Positions 55,406 to 62,741 of a stretch of 64,000 bases of DNA are shown here, piece by piece. Position 1 is the first letter of the stretch; each line of letters opens with the position of its first letter. The stretch is from Hymenobacter lucidus. GTDB taxonomy: Bacteria > Bacteroidota > Bacteroidia > Cytophagales > Hymenobacteraceae. The position numbers and the translations under genes were made by a program. The stretch lies in contig NZ_JAJADR010000008.1 in assembly GCF_020447265.1 (NCBI RefSeq), positions 62,001 to 126,000 on the forward strand, written 5' to 3'. The notes below the pieces were generated by a model. The model saw nothing but the letters and a program-made list of their open reading frames with translations. It made no database searches and was not told the DNA's origin.

Positions 55406-58090
55406 ATGTCACTTCCCACCGCCAGCCACGTCCGCCAGCAGTTTCTCGATTTCTTCGCTTCCAAAGGCCACCACATTGTGCCCTCGGCCCCCATTGTGGT
55501 GAAGGACGACCCCACGCTGCTGTTCATCAACTCGGGCATGGCCCCGTTCAAGGATTACTTCCTGGGCAACAAGCCCGCGCCCTACAAGCGCATTGCCGAT
55601 ACCCAGAAGTGCCTGCGCGTGAGCGGCAAGCACAACGACTTGGAAGAAGTAGGTTACGACACCTACCACCACACCATGTTCGAGATGCTCGGTAACTGGA
55701 GCTTTGGTGACTACTTTAAAAAGGACGCCATTGCCTGGGCCTGGGAGCTGCTCACCGACGTGTTTAAGCTCGAAAAGGACCGCCTCTACGTCACCTATTT
55801 CGAGGGCGACCATAAGGACGGCACCGCCGCCGATACCGAAACCCAGGATTTGTGGCGCCAATACACCACCGACGACCGGATTCTGCCCGGTAACAAGAAG
55901 GACAACTTCTGGGAAATGGGCGACACCGGCCCCTGTGGCCCCTGCACCGAAATTCACATCGACCTGCGCTCCGAAGAAGAGCGGGCCGCTAAGCCCGGTC
56001 GGGAATTGGTGAATGCCGACCACCCACAGGTGGTCGAAATCTGGAACAACGTGTTCATGGAGTTCCAGCGCCTGGCCGATAAGTCCCTCATCAAGCTGCC
56101 CGAGCAGAGCGTGGACACCGGCATGGGCTTCGAGCGGCTGATGATGGCCGTGTCGGGCGTGAAGTCGAACTACGACACCGACGTTTTCCAGCCGCTCATC
56201 CAGTTCATTGCCGCTGAGGCAGGTATCCAGTACCACGGCACGGCCCCGGCCACCGTGAACGACCAGCCGGCCACCGAGAATGAGAAGACCGACATTGCCA
56301 TTCGCGTCATTGCCGACCATATTCGCACGATTTCCTTCGCCATTTCTGACGGGCAGCTGCCCTCCAACGTGAAGGCCGGCTACGTGATTCGGCGGATTCT
56401 GCGCCGGGCCGTGCGCTACGCCTTTTCGTCGCTGGGCTTCAAGCAGCCATTTCTCTACAAGCTCGTGCCGGTGCTGGCCGACCAGATGGCCGGCATTTTC
56501 CCCGAGCTCAAGCAGCAAACGGCTTTCGTGCAGCGCGTGGTGGAAGAGGAGGAAATTGCCTTCCTCAAAACCCTCGAAAACGGCCTGCGCCGCCTCGACG
56601 CCCTGGAGGAAACCGCCCGGCAGAACGGCAACCGCATCGACGGCAAAACCGCCTTTGAATTGTCCGATACCTTCGGCTTTCCGCTCGACCTGACGGCCCT
56701 AATTGCCCGCGAAAAGGGCCTGACCGTGGATGAGGAAGGCTTCAAAAAGGAGCTGGAGCAGCAGAAGAGCCGCAGCCGCAACGCCCAGGAAACCGAGCAG
56801 AGTGACTGGACCGTGGTGCTAGAATCCGAGGAGCAGCCGGCCTTCGTGGGCTATGACCTCGACGAGGCCCCGGCCAAGATTCTGCGCTACCGCAAAACCA
56901 CCGCAAAGGGCAAAACCGAGTACCAGGTCGTGCTCGACCAGACCCCGTTCTACGCCGAGTCGGGCGGGCAGATCGGCGACACAGGCTACCTGGTTTCGCC
57001 GCTTTCGAAGGTGCGCGTCATTGACACCAAGAAGGAAAACGACCTGATTGTGCACACCGTGCTGGATTTGCCCCAGGACCTGGACGCCGACTTCTCCGCC
57101 AAAATCGACCATGCCCGCCGGGAGCTGATCCGCAAAAACCACACGGCCACGCACTTGCTGCAAGCGGCGTTGCGCGAGGTGATTGGCAGCCACGTCCAGC
57201 AGAAAGGCTCGTTGGTGAACGAGAAGCTCCTGCGCTTCGACTTTTCCCACTTTACCAAAGTGACGGACGAGCAGCTGCGCGAGATTGAGCGCCTCGTCAA
57301 CCAGCGCATCCGTCAGCAGATTCCCCTCGATGAGCGCCGCAACGTGCCCATTGCCGAGGCCAAAAACCTGGGCGCTATGGCTTTGTTCGGCGAGAAGTAC
57401 GGCGAGTTCGTGCGCGTCATTACCTTCGACAAAGACTACTCTGTGGAGCTCTGCGGCGGCACTCACGTGCGGGGTACCGGCGAAATCGGCTTCTTCAAAA
57501 TCACCTCCGAAAGCGCCGTGGGTGCCGGCGTGCGCCGCATCGAGGCCGTGACCGGCGAAACCGCCGAAGCCTATGTGGATCAGCAGCTCGACCTGCTGGC
57601 CCAGGTGCGCGAGGCCCTCGGCAACCCTCAGCATTTGCTGCCCGGCATTCAGAAGCAGACCGAGGAAATTGCCGCCCTGCGCAAGCAGCTAGAGCAGTTT
57701 GAGCAGCAAAGCCTGAGCCAGCAGAAAGACCAGCTGGCGGCCCGGGTCAAGCCGCTTGGCGGTGTCAACTTCCTGGCCGCCCAGGTGCAGGTAAGCAGCG
57801 CCGACGGCCTGAAAACCCTGGCCTACCAGCTGCGCCAGACTGTAGATAATCTGGTGTTGGTGCTCGGCGCCGACATTGAGGGCAAGCCCCAGCTGGCCGT
57901 GATGCTCGACGACGAACTGGCCAAAGCCGGCAAGCTCAACGCCTCCACGCTGGTGCGGGAGTTGGCCAAGGAAATCCAGGGCGGCGGCGGCGGACAGCCG
58001 TTCTTCGCTACGGCCGGCGGCAAAAACGCGGCTGGTCTGGCCGCGGCCATCAGCAAGGCCGAAGCCCTGGTGAGCCAGCAATTGGCCTAG
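55406..58090 (+). CDS. alaS: alanyl-tRNA synthetase
   Basis: The 894-residue product charges tRNA-Ala. The class II core is at the N-terminus (SHVRQQFLDFFASKGHHIVPSAPIVVKDDPTLLFINSGMAPFKDYFLG, then YHHTMFEMLGNWSFGDYFKK and DTGMGFERLMMAVSG), followed by the editing domain with the zinc-binding HTATHLLQAALREVIGSHVQQKGS and CGGTHVRGTGEIG, and the C-terminal C-Ala domain ending KEIQGGGGGQPFFATAGGKNAAGL. Length and motif order are normal. Expressed from a consensus promoter with a ~115-base leader. Confidence 0.98.
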   Translation: MSLPTASHVRQQFLDFFASKGHHIVPSAPIVVKDDPTLLFINSGMAPFKDYFLGNKPAPYKRIADTQKCLRVSGKHNDLEEVGYDTYHHTMFEMLGNWSFGDYFKKDAIAWAWELLTDVFKLEKDRLYVTYFEGDHKDGTAADTETQDLWRQYTTDDRILPGNKKDNFWEMGDTGPCGPCTEIHIDLRSEEERAAKPGRELVNADHPQVVEIWNNVFMEFQRLADKSLIKLPEQSVDTGMGFERLMMAVSGVKSNYDTDVFQPLIQFIAAEAGIQYHGTAPATVNDQPATENEKTDIAIRVIADHIRTISFAISDGQLPSNVKAGYVIRRILRRAVRYAFSSLGFKQPFLYKLVPVLADQMAGIFPELKQQTAFVQRVVEEEEIAFLKTLENGLRRLDALEETARQNGNRIDGKTAFELSDTFGFPLDLTALIAREKGLTVDEEGFKKELEQQKSRSRNAQETEQSDWTVVLESEEQPAFVGYDLDEAPAKILRYRKTTAKGKTEYQVVLDQTPFYAESGGQIGDTGYLVSPLSKVRVIDTKKENDLIVHTVLDLPQDLDADFSAKIDHARRELIRKNHTATHLLQAALREVIGSHVQQKGSLVNEKLLRFDFSHFTKVTDEQLREIERLVNQRIRQQIPLDERRNVPIAEAKNLGAMALFGEKYGEFVRVITFDKDYSVELCGGTHVRGTGEIGFFKITSESAVGAGVRRIEAVTGETAEAYVDQQLDLLAQVREALGNPQHLLPGIQKQTEEIAALRKQLEQFEQQSLSQQKDQLAARVKPLGGVNFLAAQVQVSSADGLKTLAYQLRQTVDNLVLVLGADIEGKPQLAVMLDDELAKAGKLNASTLVRELAKEIQGGGGGQPFFATAGGKNAAGLAAAISKAEALVSQQLA

Positions 58091-58133
58091 CCCGGCGCCG
58101 GCTGACGGTAGGGTCAGTGGGTACGAAAAATCA

Positions 58134-58172
58134 TCAGCCCCTCGCGCGCGGTACTCCGCGGCGAGGGGCTGA
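58134..58172. terminator. intrinsic terminator after alaS
   Basis: TCAGCCCCTCGC at 58134-58145 and GCGAGGGGCTGA at 58161-58172 with an inner GCGCGG/CCGCG stem. It separates alaS from the convergent LLM oxidoreductase gene. Confidence 0.75.
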
Positions 58173-58216
58173 CTTGTGTAGGGGCTAGCGCATAGCGGCC
58201 CACTATGCGGCTACCG

Positions 58217-59296
58217 CTACTGAGCTGGCGCTTCCAGGCTACCAGGCGTGTTAGTTGAGTTAGTTGAACTGCTGGCGCGCAGTAGCGGGGCCACCCGGGT
58301 GCCCAGTAGCTCGATGGAGCGCATGATGCGGGCGTGGGGCAGCGTGGCCACGTCCTGCTGAAACGTGACGCGGGAAATGCCACCCAGAGCCTCGCCGTGG
58401 CGCAGAATTTTGGCGGCTACTTCCTCGGGGCTGCCTACCAGCAGCGCGCCCAGCGGGCCGGCCTGGGCATCAAAGTGGGCCCTGGTGACGGGCGCGCCAC
58501 CCCGCTCCCGGGCCCGGCTGCTGAAGGTGCGGGCGTAGCCCGGGAAAAATTCCTCCCGGGCCTGCTCCGTGGTTTCGGCCACGTAGCCCAGCGAGTGGAG
58601 GCCCACTTTGAGCTGCTCGGGCGTGTGCCCGGCCCGGCGGCCGGCTTCTCGGTACAGGTCAACCAAGGGGCGGAACCGGTGGGTGTCGCCGCCGATAATG
58701 GCTACCATCAGCGGCAGGCCCAGCGTGCCGGCCCGTGCGAAGGACTGCGGGGTGCCGCCCACACCCAGCCAGATGGGCAGCTGGGCCTGCACGGGGCGCG
58801 GGTACACGCCCTGGCCCGTCAGGGCGGGGCGGAACTTGCCCGACCACCGCACGCGCTCCTGCTCGCGCACCGTGAGCAGCAAATCCAGCTTTTCGGCGAA
58901 CAGAGCGTCGTAATCGTCGAGGTCGAAGCCGAACAGGGGGAAGGCCTCGATGGAGGAGCCGCGGCCCACGACCATTTCGGCCCGGCCCTGCGAAATCAAA
59001 TCCAGCGTGGCGTACTCCTGAAATACCCGGACCGGGTCGGCGGCGCTGAGCACGGTCACGGCGCTGGTCAGGCGGATGCGCTGGGTGCGGGCCGCCGCTG
59101 CGGCCAGGATAACGGCGGGGGCTGAATCCAGGTACTCGGGCCGGTGGTGTTCGCCCATGCCAAATACGTCGAGGCCAACCTGGTCGGCCCACTGAATCCG
59201 GTCGAGCAGTTGCCCCATGGCCTCTACACCGCTGGGCGTTTTGCCCGTGCCGTTGTCGAGCAGGGCCGCCGCGAAACTATCAATACCAATTTCCAT
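58217..59296 (-). CDS. LLM class flavin-dependent oxidoreductase
   Basis: The 359-residue product begins MEIGIDSFAAALLDNGTGKTPSGVEAMGQLLDRIQWADQVGLDVFGMGEHHRPEYLDSAPAVILAAAAARTQRIRLTSAVTVLSAADPVRVFQEYATLDLISQGRAEMVVGRGSSIEAFPLFG, matching the LLM group with conserved GEHH and QEYATLDLISQGRAEMVVGRGS. This is the subgroup of Atu2307/SP_0267-type oxidoreductases; substrate unknown. An ATGT-N8-ACAT palindrome lies 77 bases upstream. Not closely similar to the LLM enzyme at 19.1 kb. Confidence 0.93.
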   Translation of the reverse strand: MEIGIDSFAAALLDNGTGKTPSGVEAMGQLLDRIQWADQVGLDVFGMGEHHRPEYLDSAPAVILAAAAARTQRIRLTSAVTVLSAADPVRVFQEYATLDLISQGRAEMVVGRGSSIEAFPLFGFDLDDYDALFAEKLDLLLTVREQERVRWSGKFRPALTGQGVYPRPVQAQLPIWLGVGGTPQSFARAGTLGLPLMVAIIGGDTHRFRPLVDLYREAGRRAGHTPEQLKVGLHSLGYVAETTEQAREEFFPGYARTFSSRARERGGAPVTRAHFDAQAGPLGALLVGSPEEVAAKILRHGEALGGISRVTFQQDVATLPHARIMRSIELLGTRVAPLLRASSSTNSTNTPGSLEAPAQ

Positions 59297-59372
59297 ACTT
59301 GAAGAGTAGTTGAAGAATGAAGCTGAGCCTCGTCTAATACTTCATCCGAGGCACGATTATGAAAGGTAGGAT

Positions 59373-59394
59373 ACAATGTATGTATATACATTGT
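59373..59394. promoter_or_regulatory. palindrome ACAATGTA-N6-TACATTGT before the LLM gene
   Basis: Eight-base perfect arms. The core matches ATGT-N8-ACAT, the half-site spacing known for PadR-type repressors. It lies 77 bases upstream of the LLM oxidoreductase start on the minus strand. No PadR gene is near. Confidence 0.5.
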
Positions 59395-59496
59395 TTTCAG
59401 ATGTTTTCTTGTTGTTAATTATTGGCCAGTGGTTTAACTATTTGATATATAGGGTATTTGGTTGTTGGCCTTGGTCACTCGACAAGGACGCACCCG

Positions 59497-59655
59497 ATGA
59501 ATTCTGCCCGCTTATCATTCCATTTTCCATCCTCTAGGCGCCCCCTACGCGTACTTTACAACTCTGAGCAACTAACCAAGCTCCGCAGCTTATGCCTGGC
59601 CTGCGGTGCAGCACGGGGAGCCGAGTACATTACCGCCGAATTGTTGTGGAAATAG
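59497..59655 (+). CDS. short hypothetical protein
   Basis: ATG 59497 opens a 52-residue frame (MNSARLSFHFPSSRRPLRVLYNSEQLTKLRSLCLACGAARGAEYITAELLWK). The last part, SLCLACGAARGAEYITAELLW, recalls the helix and CxxC of small metal-binding or regulator fragments, but there is no clear family. It lies in a 457-base gap between the LLM gene and the repeat-protein cluster. This gap also contains the ATGT-type palindrome and little else. Confidence 0.4.
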   Translation: MNSARLSFHFPSSRRPLRVLYNSEQLTKLRSLCLACGAARGAEYITAELLWK

Positions 59656-59753
59656 TCACCCACTGACAAAAAATGCGGATAATTTGGGTAGCTTTCCAAA
59701 GCACTCCGTAGTGACTTATTTTAAAGAAGATAAAACAACTCATCACATAGGGT

Positions 59754-60452
59754 ATGAAAAGGCAGTATAGTGTAGTGGCAGCCTTAGTAGGGCTACTTCC
59801 GGCCTTGGCTCAGGCGCAGACTAATGCGGCCAAAGAGGCTTTGCCCGTTATGCACGAAAGCAAGCAGGCGTGGCAGTACCCAAAGCCTATTGAGTACTAT
59901 GACGCTAATGGGAGGAGAGTATCTGATCCGAAGAATGCGGAGTACCATAGCCAGACGACCATGCACGATAGTATCAGCGGCACGGAACGAGTCTACTACG
60001 CCTCGGGTAAGCTGTTCCTGAGTATTTCTTACGCCCGGGTTGCAACCCGTTTGCAGGAGGGAATTTCGTCGACTTGGTACGAGAATGGCAAGCTGAAGTC
60101 CGAAGTGGAGTTTCATGCCGGAGAGCGTCATGGCTTTTACCGAATATACTTCCCAAACGGGAAATTAGAGCAGGAAGCAACATTCGCGTACGGAGTATGG
60201 CAGGGCGGCAACCGGTTTACGCGCGGGGGCAAAGCGCTGCCCTTCTACAATTCTAATCTGACCCGTCCCGCCTCCGGCTCGACAGCGTCGACCAGTTACT
60301 CCCACGCTCCGGCCACGTTGGTACCAACTCCTCTGCTGGTGCCGCCACAAGTAGATACCAGGTTTGTGCCCCAGGCTCAGCCCATGATGCGGGGCGACGC
60401 AATTCAGCCAATGAGCCCTGGTTCCACATCAGTTATTAGAGACTACCGCTAG
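59754..60452 (+). CDS. secreted repeat protein with YwqK/MORN-like repeats (copy 1)
   Basis: The 232-residue product has a signal peptide (MKRQYSVVAALVGLLPALAQAQ), then the family segment MHDSISGTERVYYASGKLFLSISYA and repeated beta-turn units of the YwqK/MORN type (GISSTWYENGKLKSEVEFHAGERHGFYRIYFPNGKLEQEATFAYG). It ends with a Pro/Ser/Thr-rich low-complexity tail. Similar repeat domains occur in toxin-antitoxin-like and cell-wall-associated proteins, so surface function is likely. The next two genes on the strand are relatives. Confidence 0.8.
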   Translation: MKRQYSVVAALVGLLPALAQAQTNAAKEALPVMHESKQAWQYPKPIEYYDANGRRVSDPKNAEYHSQTTMHDSISGTERVYYASGKLFLSISYARVATRLQEGISSTWYENGKLKSEVEFHAGERHGFYRIYFPNGKLEQEATFAYGVWQGGNRFTRGGKALPFYNSNLTRPASGSTASTSYSHAPATLVPTPLLVPPQVDTRFVPQAQPMMRGDAIQPMSPGSTSVIRDYR

Positions 60453-60501
60453 CGAAGCCTCTACGGACCGCAAGCGCGCAGCAAGCATAGGCCCTAAAAT
60501 A

Positions 60502-60541
60502 AGCGGTGGTTCCGGTCAAATGCGCCGGGAGCCACCGCTTG
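60502..60541 (+). terminator. terminator-like hairpin after repeat-protein gene 1
   Basis: AAGCGGTGG at 60502-60510 pairs with CCACCGCTT at 60533-60541; inner TCCGG/CCGGGA extend the stem. It ends with TTGTG and lies 49 bases after the stop codon. Confidence 0.65.
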
Positions 60542-60696
60542 TGCGTTGGAGCGGGCTGCCGGGTGGCTAATCTGCCTAGTCTGTCTGACTAACAAGTTTG
60601 TGTGTCTTATGTGGCCTGCTTGCCCACCGCCGAAATAGTAGCAGTGTTTCGAGTAAGCCTTGTTCCAATTCAACCCCGCTCAATTGGCCGTTACCC

Positions 60697-61371
60697 ATGA
60701 GAAAGCACTGCTACTTCGTTGCCAGTCTTCTGGTTCTGCTGCCGGCCAGCGTACGGGCCCAGGCGGGCAAGCAAGCCCTGCCGATAGATAACGCCCAGGA
60801 GCAGGTGCGGCAGAATCGGACCCGGGTGACTTATTTCGCTGGGGTTGGAGAAGAGGCATTTACCAGAAAAGCAGCCATATTCCGTAGCCAGATAACGATG
60901 CGCGACAGTGTCAGCGGCACCGAGCGGAGGTATTATCCCACGGGGCAGCTATGGATGGCCATTCCCTATGCCCACGTGCCAAGCAAGCTCCGGCACGGCG
61001 TGCTGACCATCTGGTACCAAAGCGGCCAGCTGATGTCGCGGGAGGAGTATGTGGGTGATAAGCTGCAGGGTGGGTTAAAAAGATACTACGCCGATGGCAC
61101 TCTGCAATATGAGGCAACCTACACGCAGGGCAAGCTGGACCAGGAGCAGTGCTACACCAGTACCGGTGCCGTTATATCCTGCCTCGATTACCAGCTACAG
61201 GAACTGGCGGCCATAACCAGCGCCAATGCCAGAGCCAGTGGTCCGGCGTCTATGGCAAAACCACTAACGGAGCCGCCACCGGCCTATATGCCCCCCAATT
61301 CACATTCAAAGCCGGACCACATTCTGTCGCCCCGGGGCGAGAGTAGCCCTATTCTCAGGGTGAAACCATAA
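60697..61371 (+). CDS. secreted repeat protein with YwqK/MORN-like repeats (copy 2)
   Basis: Start chosen at ATG 60697 (MRKHCYFVASLLVLLPASVRAQ), a signal peptide; the open frame upstream has no good start. The 224-residue product has MRDSVSGTERRYYPTGQLWMAIPYAH and HGVLTIWYQSGQLMSREEYVGDKLQGGLKRYYADGTLQYEATYTQGKL, parallel to copy 1, then a Pro/Ser/Ala-rich tail. The order of segments and spacing is the same as in copy 1, so the two are tandem duplicates. Both are exported and likely periplasmic or surface bound. Confidence 0.8.
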   Translation: MRKHCYFVASLLVLLPASVRAQAGKQALPIDNAQEQVRQNRTRVTYFAGVGEEAFTRKAAIFRSQITMRDSVSGTERRYYPTGQLWMAIPYAHVPSKLRHGVLTIWYQSGQLMSREEYVGDKLQGGLKRYYADGTLQYEATYTQGKLDQEQCYTSTGAVISCLDYQLQELAAITSANARASGPASMAKPLTEPPPAYMPPNSHSKPDHILSPRGESSPILRVKP

Positions 61372-61456
61372 AGCAGCGTTTCGCCTCGACTGAGCCATAC
61401 ACCAAGACCGGCCGGGGCCCAGGCAAAAAACGGGGTAGTAGGAGTGGGCGGCGCGA

Positions 61457-61747
61457 GTGCAACTGGAAATCGATAAGCGTCTAGCCGAACCGGACGCCGT
61501 GCCGGTCTTTCGTGGCAAAGACACCCAGTACCGCGACTACGCCACGCTCTACGTTATTTGGAGCGCCAACCAGTTCAAGAAAATGGCCGAGCTGATTGAG
61601 CAGAAGGACCACCTGACCAAAGTGGATGCGGATGCCTTCAACGGCTACATTGCAGCCTACAACAAGCAGAACAGCAAGCTGCTGGAAGCCTACAACCGCG
61701 CCGGCAATACCTTCCAGGCCACCTACATTCCGGTCTTCAACGACTAG
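61457..61747 (+). CDS. hypothetical protein, probably 5'-truncated remnant
   Basis: GTG 61457 is the first usable start after a TAG at 61439-61441 in frame. The 96-residue product (MQLEIDKRLAEPDAVPVFRGKD...) is a helical, soluble protein with YATLYVIWSANQFKKMAELIEQKDHLTK, lacks a signal peptide, and has no recognisable domain. Upstream bases in another frame look like the end of a signal peptide (AQAKNGV), which suggests that the gene once started further upstream and lost its N-terminal part. A strong terminator follows, as for a real gene. Confidence 0.5.
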   Translation: MQLEIDKRLAEPDAVPVFRGKDTQYRDYATLYVIWSANQFKKMAELIEQKDHLTKVDADAFNGYIAAYNKQNSKLLEAYNRAGNTFQATYIPVFND

Positions 61748-61782
61748 CAAAACCAACCGCACAGCCTCAATGGTTATAGCCG

Positions 61783-61817
61783 AACCGGGCCGGAAGCATT
61801 TCCGGACCGGTTTTTTT
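61783..61817 (+). terminator. intrinsic terminator with seven-T run
   Basis: AACCGGGCCGGAA at 61783-61795 pairs with TTCCGGACCGGTT at 61800-61812 (one mismatch) and is followed by a run of T to 61817. It follows the 96-residue gene by 36 bases. Confidence 0.92.
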
Positions 61818-61896
61818 GTCGGGTTGGAATATTGGAAAGTGCACGGAAGCTCGTTATAAAGGCTGATTGACACAGGTTGCCAAACAAGCCGCTGCC

Positions 61897-62631
61897 ATGC
61901 CTCGGAATATCCTCTTTTTTTATCTGTTGCTCCTGCCGTTGCACTTGCTGGGGCAGAAAGCCGGCACGAAAACAATGGTGTACTACGACCAGCAGAATCG
62001 TCGCCTGCCGACCGCTACTGGCGCGGCCTGGGCCGTGGAAACCAAGTATATTGATAGTGTGCGGGCCGTGGAGCGGGTGTATTTCGCCCCGCAAAAGGTG
62101 CGGCAGCAGGCTTTCTTCTCTAACATCCGCCTCCGGCAGCGCGACAGGGAAACGGTGGTGTACTACGACGACGGCTCGGTAAAGCGGCGGACACAGTACC
62201 AGGCTAGCAAGAAGCAAGAGGAAACCTTTGAGTATTACCCGGGTGGCCGGTTGAAGCGCCATGAGCAATTCGCCGATGGCAAGTACCAGATCCGGAGCTG
62301 CTTTGGCGCGGATGGCCAGGCCATACACTGCGACACGCTGGCCCGGCAAACGGTTTGCCCGCCGATGGTGGAAACTTCCGGGCAAAGTACCTATGTTCAT
62401 TTCCCCCCGAAAGCCCTTAAACTGGGCATTGAAGGGGTAGTCAAAGTCGGATTCCTTGTAAACCGTTTCGGCGAGATCTTAAACATCCGGGTTATTGAGT
62501 CTGCTTCCCCGGAACTGAATGGAGAAGCCGTGGCTGCCGTCCGGCGCTTGAAGAAATGGCGAATCAGCTACGTAGACTGCGAACCGGTAGAGGTAGTCTA
62601 CGTCATACCCATCACATTTCAGATTAAGTAG
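61897..62631 (+). CDS. secreted repeat protein with C-terminal TonB domain (copy 3)
   Basis: Start chosen at ATG 61897 (MPRNILFFYLLLLPLHLLGQ). The 244-residue product has a signal peptide, IDSVRAVERVYFAPQKV and a YwqK-like segment (RETVVYYDDGSVKRRTQYQASKKQEETFEYYPGGRLKRHEQFADGK), then a TonB C-terminal domain (about 165-244; ALKLGIEGVVKVGFLVNRFGEILNIRVIESASPELNGEAVAAVRRLKKWRISYVDCEPVEVVYVIPITFQIK). The TonB domain is usual for proteins that bring energy to outer-membrane receptors, but without a transmembrane anchor and ExbBD partner it may act as a peptidoglycan- or receptor-binding module. It shares the DSxxxxERVY segment with copies 1 and 2. Confidence 0.85.
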   Translation: MPRNILFFYLLLLPLHLLGQKAGTKTMVYYDQQNRRLPTATGAAWAVETKYIDSVRAVERVYFAPQKVRQQAFFSNIRLRQRDRETVVYYDDGSVKRRTQYQASKKQEETFEYYPGGRLKRHEQFADGKYQIRSCFGADGQAIHCDTLARQTVCPPMVETSGQSTYVHFPPKALKLGIEGVVKVGFLVNRFGEILNIRVIESASPELNGEAVAAVRRLKKWRISYVDCEPVEVVYVIPITFQIK

Positions 62632-62741
62632 CGCCAAAATAACGGGATGTCGGGCAGGGTTGGCGCATAAAAACCGCGGCAGCAAGTAACTTAGCACCCG
62701 CATTGCGGCCCTACCCGCCCCAACGGCTCAATCTGATTGAT

